Below, piece after piece: positions 60,658-64,000 of a stretch of DNA of 64,000 nt. The notes beneath the pieces are model-generated. The model was not told the DNA's origin. It made no database searches and was given only the letters and a program-made list of their open reading frames with translations. Location: positions 38,048 to 102,047 of the forward strand of contig SVIP01000002.1 in assembly GCA_015069425.1 (NCBI GenBank). Direction: 5' to 3'. Positions within the stretch are counted from its first letter, which is position 1; each line of letters opens with the position of its first letter. The translations under genes and the position numbers were made by a program. The DNA comes from Clostridiales bacterium. Lineage in GTDB: Bacteria; Bacillota; Clostridia; Christensenellales; Borkfalkiaceae.

Positions 60658-60897
60658 ATGAATAATTTAAATCTTGACAATTTAATTACTGAAAAAATAA
60701 AAAATGAAATAAACTCTTCACAAAAAAGCAAAACTCAAATTGCAAAAGAAATTGGCATCTCTAAACCAACCTTATCGCAATATCTTTCGGGTAGAAGTCA
60801 ACCGACACTCGCAAATTTTGCAAGGCTTTGCGTTGCTTTGGATATTGATCCGTCAGATATTTTGTGTACTAATGATAAAGATTTATTTAAAAGTTAA
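60658..60897 (+). CDS. XRE-family helix-turn-helix regulator
   Basis: 79 residues with one HTH_3 domain: SQKSKTQIAKEIGISKPTLSQYLSGRSQPTLANFARLCVALDIDPSDILC. About 20 residues precede the HTH (NNLNLDNLITEKIKNEIN). The only upstream site is AGG 6 bases before the ATG, and the likely transcription start is only about 6 bases upstream, so the leader is extremely short. The half-site at 60647-60654 overlaps this point, which fits autorepression. Confidence 0.9.
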   Translation: MNNLNLDNLITEKIKNEINSSQKSKTQIAKEIGISKPTLSQYLSGRSQPTLANFARLCVALDIDPSDILCTNDKDLFKS

Positions 60898-60929
60898 AAA
60901 CCACCGATTTTTCGGTGGTTTCGTTTTTT
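60898..60929 (+). terminator. Terminator of the XRE gene
   Basis: AAACCACCGA, TTTT loop, TCGGTGGTTT, then CGTTTTTT. It overlaps the region where the convergent transporter gene ends. Confidence 0.9.
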
Positions 60930-60942
60930 GCTAATGTTTTAT

Positions 60943-62424
60943 TTATAATCCGATAAATACTGCAAGCATCAAAAAGCCAAGAGATAAAACTAATAATAAA
61001 AGTTGGAACAATATTGTTTTCTTAAACCACTCGGCAAAACTTACGTCCGCTAGACCTAAACCAACGAGCAAAGTTCCGCAAGTGGGATATAAAACGTTGG
61101 TGTAACCATCCGCAAAAAGATAGGTTAAAATTATTACTGTTATGCTAATACCCTCGATTGGCGCTAGAGTTAACATCGGTATAATTAGAACTGCTTTTGC
61201 AGATGCACTAGGAATAAAGAACTCTATAATAAGCACGAATGCATACAATAAAACAACTGCAAAATATGGCGAAATATTATTTACCGAGTTATAGAAATAA
61301 TAGAAAATAGTATGTAATATGTTGCCTTGTTGAGCAATATAGGTAATACCAAACGCTGTCATAATTATTACAACTGACGGAAGAACGTCTTTTACCCCAA
61401 GAACAAAACTTTTGCCGAGTTGTTTATAAGAACCTAATAAAATTCTACCTATAATGACCGTACCAACAATAAACGCTACCGCCATAAACACCATAGCAAG
61501 TGACCTTAACGAGGCAATAGAAGTAGTGATAATAACCGATAAAAGTGCGATAGAGAAAAGCGCAATAATCATTTTTGCCTTGCGCAAATCGTCTGCGTGT
61601 TCTTGCTCAGAAACGGTAACGAAACTTTTGACGTCAAATTTTTCAGTCGCTTTCTTTTCATCACGCTTTGCTAAAAAAGTTAAAAACAATGAAGTAACGA
61701 CGTACATAACAACAAAGATTATGCATCTATACCACATACCGTCAGTTACGCTTACGTTGGCAGCGATTGATGCCGTGCCTATGGTTAAAGGATTAGTAAT
61801 TGCAGTAGTAAAACCAACGCCCGACGCAACCAAAACGAAAGAGATTGCCGTAAAACGTGACCAATTAAGTGCCGTACAAAGCATTGCAAACACTGGATAT
61901 AAAATAAGCAACTGTTCTTGCAAACCAAACACTGCTGATAAAATCATAATCACCGCAGTTATAACCCAAATGGCAACGAAACGCTTTGATTGAAGTTTAA
62001 GCATTATAATTCTAACCAACGAAACAAGTCCACCGCTCTCTTCAAGCACCTTAAACGTACCGCCAAGCACTAATAAAAGCGCTATAATCATTATCATATT
62101 AGAACTGTTACTACCTAAAAACAAAGCCTCGAACGGAGCAGTCAGCCAGCGATAAAACGGAAGTCTAGTTGTGTTTTCGCCACTTGCAAGTTGGCGGAAA
62201 GAATCAAGCACTATTTGTTTGTTTAACGAGGCGTCGGTAGTATACTCGAAAAACGCCTCCCCTATTTTCGAGGCATCGGTAGTATAAATAGTGTATCTAC
62301 CAGCAGGGATTACAAAGGTAAGTACGCCAACGGTTAATAAAACGACAAAAAGAATTATAACAACCGTAATAAAACTTTTTAGTCCGAACTTTACCTTTAC
62401 GTCCATCTCTTTTTCTTTACTCAT
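60943..62424 (-). CDS. YfcC-family transporter
   Basis: 493 residues from ATG 62424, chosen because AAGGAG lies 6 bases before it. About 12 membrane helices are seen. LTVGVLTFVIPAGRYTIY, GGTFKVLEESGGLVSLVRII, GLQEQLLILYPVFAMLC, GVGFTTAITNPLTIGTAS, FFIPSASAKAVLIIPMLTLAP and DGYTNVLYPTCGTLLVGLGLADVSF are typical of the YfcC/DcuC-like group. Relatives carry amino acids, peptides or C4-dicarboxylates. The substrate here is undecided. The start overlaps the acyltransferase gene by 8 bases, so they are co-transcribed. Confidence 0.9.
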   Translation of the reverse strand: MSKEKEMDVKVKFGLKSFITVVIILFVVLLTVGVLTFVIPAGRYTIYTTDASKIGEAFFEYTTDASLNKQIVLDSFRQLASGENTTRLPFYRWLTAPFEALFLGSNSSNMIMIIALLLVLGGTFKVLEESGGLVSLVRIIMLKLQSKRFVAIWVITAVIMILSAVFGLQEQLLILYPVFAMLCTALNWSRFTAISFVLVASGVGFTTAITNPLTIGTASIAANVSVTDGMWYRCIIFVVMYVVTSLFLTFLAKRDEKKATEKFDVKSFVTVSEQEHADDLRKAKMIIALFSIALLSVIITTSIASLRSLAMVFMAVAFIVGTVIIGRILLGSYKQLGKSFVLGVKDVLPSVVIIMTAFGITYIAQQGNILHTIFYYFYNSVNNISPYFAVVLLYAFVLIIEFFIPSASAKAVLIIPMLTLAPIEGISITVIILTYLFADGYTNVLYPTCGTLLVGLGLADVSFAEWFKKTILFQLLLLVLSLGFLMLAVFIGL

Positions 62425-63715
62425 AAACTTCTCCTTTTTGGTATTCGTACACGTCGTTACAAGCGGATTTCCACTTTTCATCATAGAGGTTGTGAATCTC
62501 CTCTGTAGCGAGCGTCCATTTAATTAAGCACCCCTCGTAATTATCGGGAACTAATATAAAGTAATCGTTTTTATAATAAAACTCCAAAAAACCTTGTGTT
62601 GAAAAGGTCATTGAATACACTGCCTCAGCCTCAAAATTAAAATCAACTTTTTCAGCGTTAAGCGTTCCTATAAATGAAAGACCAGACTTTGTTAATCTAG
62701 CGCTCCCAACCGACAAAACTTTTCTGTCTTTTGGCGATTTTCTAAGCTTGTCCAGTTTTACCGTACAAAGACTTCCGCTTAAAACCATATTAAAGTCATC
62801 GCTCTTTACTTGATTTACCACACATCTGCGTTGCCACTTAAACCACTCGTCTATATCGCTTGGACATTTGCCGTCCACACCGATTAAATCATAATATTCG
62901 TTCACCCTTGCCTTAAAAGAACAACTATCACACAATATAGTATCATTTTCCACCCGCAAGACGTGTTCTTTTTCACAGTTAGGACACTTATAGAGTATTT
63001 TGTCAAGTCCGAACGCATTTGGCTTTTTGCCAATATATTTATTTCGTGCAACTTTATTAAAAGCGAAATCGTTATAACTGATTTTTTCTAAAAGTAATTG
63101 ATAAATTTGTTCGTTAGTATAATTTTCAAGCGTTTTGGGAGTAAAAAGCAAACTATAATTTACTCCTATATACCCTTTTTTTCTGTCCTTTGAATATCTG
63201 TTAGTTGCTAGATACGCGCCCTTTGAACTGCACACCACGATATTTGCCTTACTACTTTTTATGAACTGCACAGTCGCAGGGTTAATAGGGTGAATACTTC
63301 CGCTAGTCGATTGAATACCCTCTGGGAAAAGTCCAATCGCTCCGTTACGCTTTAGCACTCTTATCATATTTTTAACACATAAAAAATCCGGTTGATATAA
63401 ATATTTAGATATTACACCCAGTTTAATAAATAAATTGTAAATCCCTTTCTTTAGTATGTTTTGATATCCGCATACTATATTTACGTCTTTTCTCTTAAAC
63501 CCGTAAATGGTATAAATAAACTCTAACCTTGACGCATGAGAAGAAAGCAAGATAGTCGGCTGATTTTTTATCGCTTTTGGATCATAATCGTAACTAAACT
63601 TTACCTTATACTTCCTATTTAAAATCCCAAGCACCCACATAAAAATAGTCATTAAAAAAGGGTTGGGGTTTTTGATTTTTCTATTTACTAACCTTGTCTT
63701 TAAGTCCTTTTTCAT
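62417..63715 (-). CDS. PlsC-like acyltransferase with C-terminal zinc ribbon
   Basis: 432 residues, longer than ordinary PlsC. Residues 40-220 are the glycerolipid acyltransferase fold. Motif I is SSHASRLEF (His60, then Glu65 in the place of the usual Asp of HX4D), and motif III is GLFPEGIQSTSGS. Cysteines 244, 247, 262 and 265 (CPNC, CDSC) form a zinc ribbon, followed by about 165 residues of beta-rich sequence. It probably moves an acyl group onto a lysolipid at the membrane, but the acid substitution and the added ribbon make the substrate uncertain. Confidence 0.85.
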   Translation of the reverse strand: MKKDLKTRLVNRKIKNPNPFLMTIFMWVLGILNRKYKVKFSYDYDPKAIKNQPTILLSSHASRLEFIYTIYGFKRKDVNIVCGYQNILKKGIYNLFIKLGVISKYLYQPDFLCVKNMIRVLKRNGAIGLFPEGIQSTSGSIHPINPATVQFIKSSKANIVVCSSKGAYLATNRYSKDRKKGYIGVNYSLLFTPKTLENYTNEQIYQLLLEKISYNDFAFNKVARNKYIGKKPNAFGLDKILYKCPNCEKEHVLRVENDTILCDSCSFKARVNEYYDLIGVDGKCPSDIDEWFKWQRRCVVNQVKSDDFNMVLSGSLCTVKLDKLRKSPKDRKVLSVGSARLTKSGLSFIGTLNAEKVDFNFEAEAVYSMTFSTQGFLEFYYKNDYFILVPDNYEGCLIKWTLATEEIHNLYDEKWKSACNDVYEYQKGEVYE

Positions 63716-63757
63716 CTCTCAATAACTTCTTAAATAATTTATCTTTTGCCGTTTTTC

Positions 63758-64000
63758 TTATTCCGCTACTTCTTTTTTCTTTCTTTTTTTAAAAATTTGG
63801 CGACGGAATAAAATTATGTTCATCACTATAAAAAATGCAATTATAAGTATCAATGTTAAAACTGGCTCTTTAGGTGCAAAAGATGCAAGTAACATTATTG
63901 GAAAACCGAACACTATGGCAGGGAAATTTTGATAAACCAAATTATCCGATGCGGGCGTTTTAAATTCACCGTCCACCTCTCTAAGTAAAATTATACCCGT
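63758..64000 (-). CDS. Membrane protein, N-terminus off the right edge
   Basis: The frame is open from the window edge to the stop at 63758, showing 80 codons. A GTG at 63976 could start a 72-residue protein, but it has no ribosome binding site, and eight more codons upstream stay open, so I take it as the C-terminal end of a longer gene. Two hydrophobic segments (AIVFGFPIMLLASFA and VLTLILIIAFFIVMNIILF) are followed by a basic tail RRQIFKKRKKKEVAE. The stop lies 42 bases before the acyltransferase start, so an operon is likely. No family is recognised. Confidence 0.6.
   Translation of the reverse strand, partial: TGIILLREVDGEFKTPASDNLVYQNFPAIVFGFPIMLLASFAPKEPVLTLILIIAFFIVMNIILFRRQIFKKRKKKEVAE

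Overview
The window is A+T-rich bacterial DNA with tightly packed operons, strong GGAGG ribosome binding sites, TTGACA/TATAAT-type promoters and U-rich intrinsic terminators. It carries spoIIID, a CIRCE-controlled groESL operon, lon next to engB, and a Clostridia-style hisZ-G-D-C-B-H-A-F-IE-K operon headed by a YerC/HisR regulator. Together these point to a low-GC, probably spore-forming Clostridia. An uncultured gut lineage such as Christensenellales is my guess, not something the sequence proves. There is no rRNA, CRISPR array, insertion sequence or phage.

Layout. 1-7.1 kb (minus): uvrC, a Cof-type HAD hydrolase, lon, engB, an alpha/beta hydrolase and a membrane protein cut by the left edge. 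7.1-7.8 kb: an ArsR regulator divergent from a tiny Asn-rich protein. 7.9-11.4 kb: gapdh, an M29 aminopeptidase and class II fructose-bisphosphate aldolase. 11.5-14.6 kb: an XRE regulator with three operator palindromes, groESL, and a conserved unknown protein. 14.7-17.2 kb: an operon of an HprK-like kinase, a PqqD-like protein and a DUF1846 protein. 17.3-20.5 kb: an ApbE flavin transferase, an ABC permease plus binding lipoprotein without an ATPase, an intergenic repeat and a likely small RNA or attenuated leader. 20.5-30.0 kb: spoIIID, then (read from 30.0 kb leftwards) the complete histidine operon ending in a PAP2 phosphatase. 30.2-37.6 kb: purC, a one-chain ABC transporter, uraA-upp behind an attenuator-like leader, and glnA.

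37.8-53.6 kb is a long plus-strand accessory region. It starts with a LytS-type sensor kinase and a response regulator with a SARP-like output domain, then small membrane proteins, two paralogous lipoproteins and an acetyltransferase. It continues with the most striking block: guanine deaminase, a tail-anchored unknown protein, a multi-domain membrane protein that carries both a SpoIIE-type PP2C phosphatase and an RsbW-type kinase domain, a STAS antagonist, a RelA/SpoT-type synthetase, a separate HD-type alarmone hydrolase and a second STAS protein. A 29-codon mini-lipoprotein and a surface 5'-nucleotidase follow. I read this as a partner-switching module physically linked to (p)ppGpp synthesis and breakdown and to guanine nucleotide salvage. 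No sigma factor is present in the window.

53.7-60.2 kb: tRNA-Arg(ACG), whose 3' end and terminator are copied in inverted orientation beside it; a shortened alaS without the C-Ala domain; cysS; cysE; a DeoR regulator; serS. 60.2-64 kb: a small acidic protein divergent from an XRE regulator over a shared palindromic operator, a YfcC-type transporter, a PlsC-like acyltransferase with a zinc ribbon, and a protein cut by the right edge. Start codons were moved from the longest open frame wherever a ribosome binding site clearly marked an internal start.
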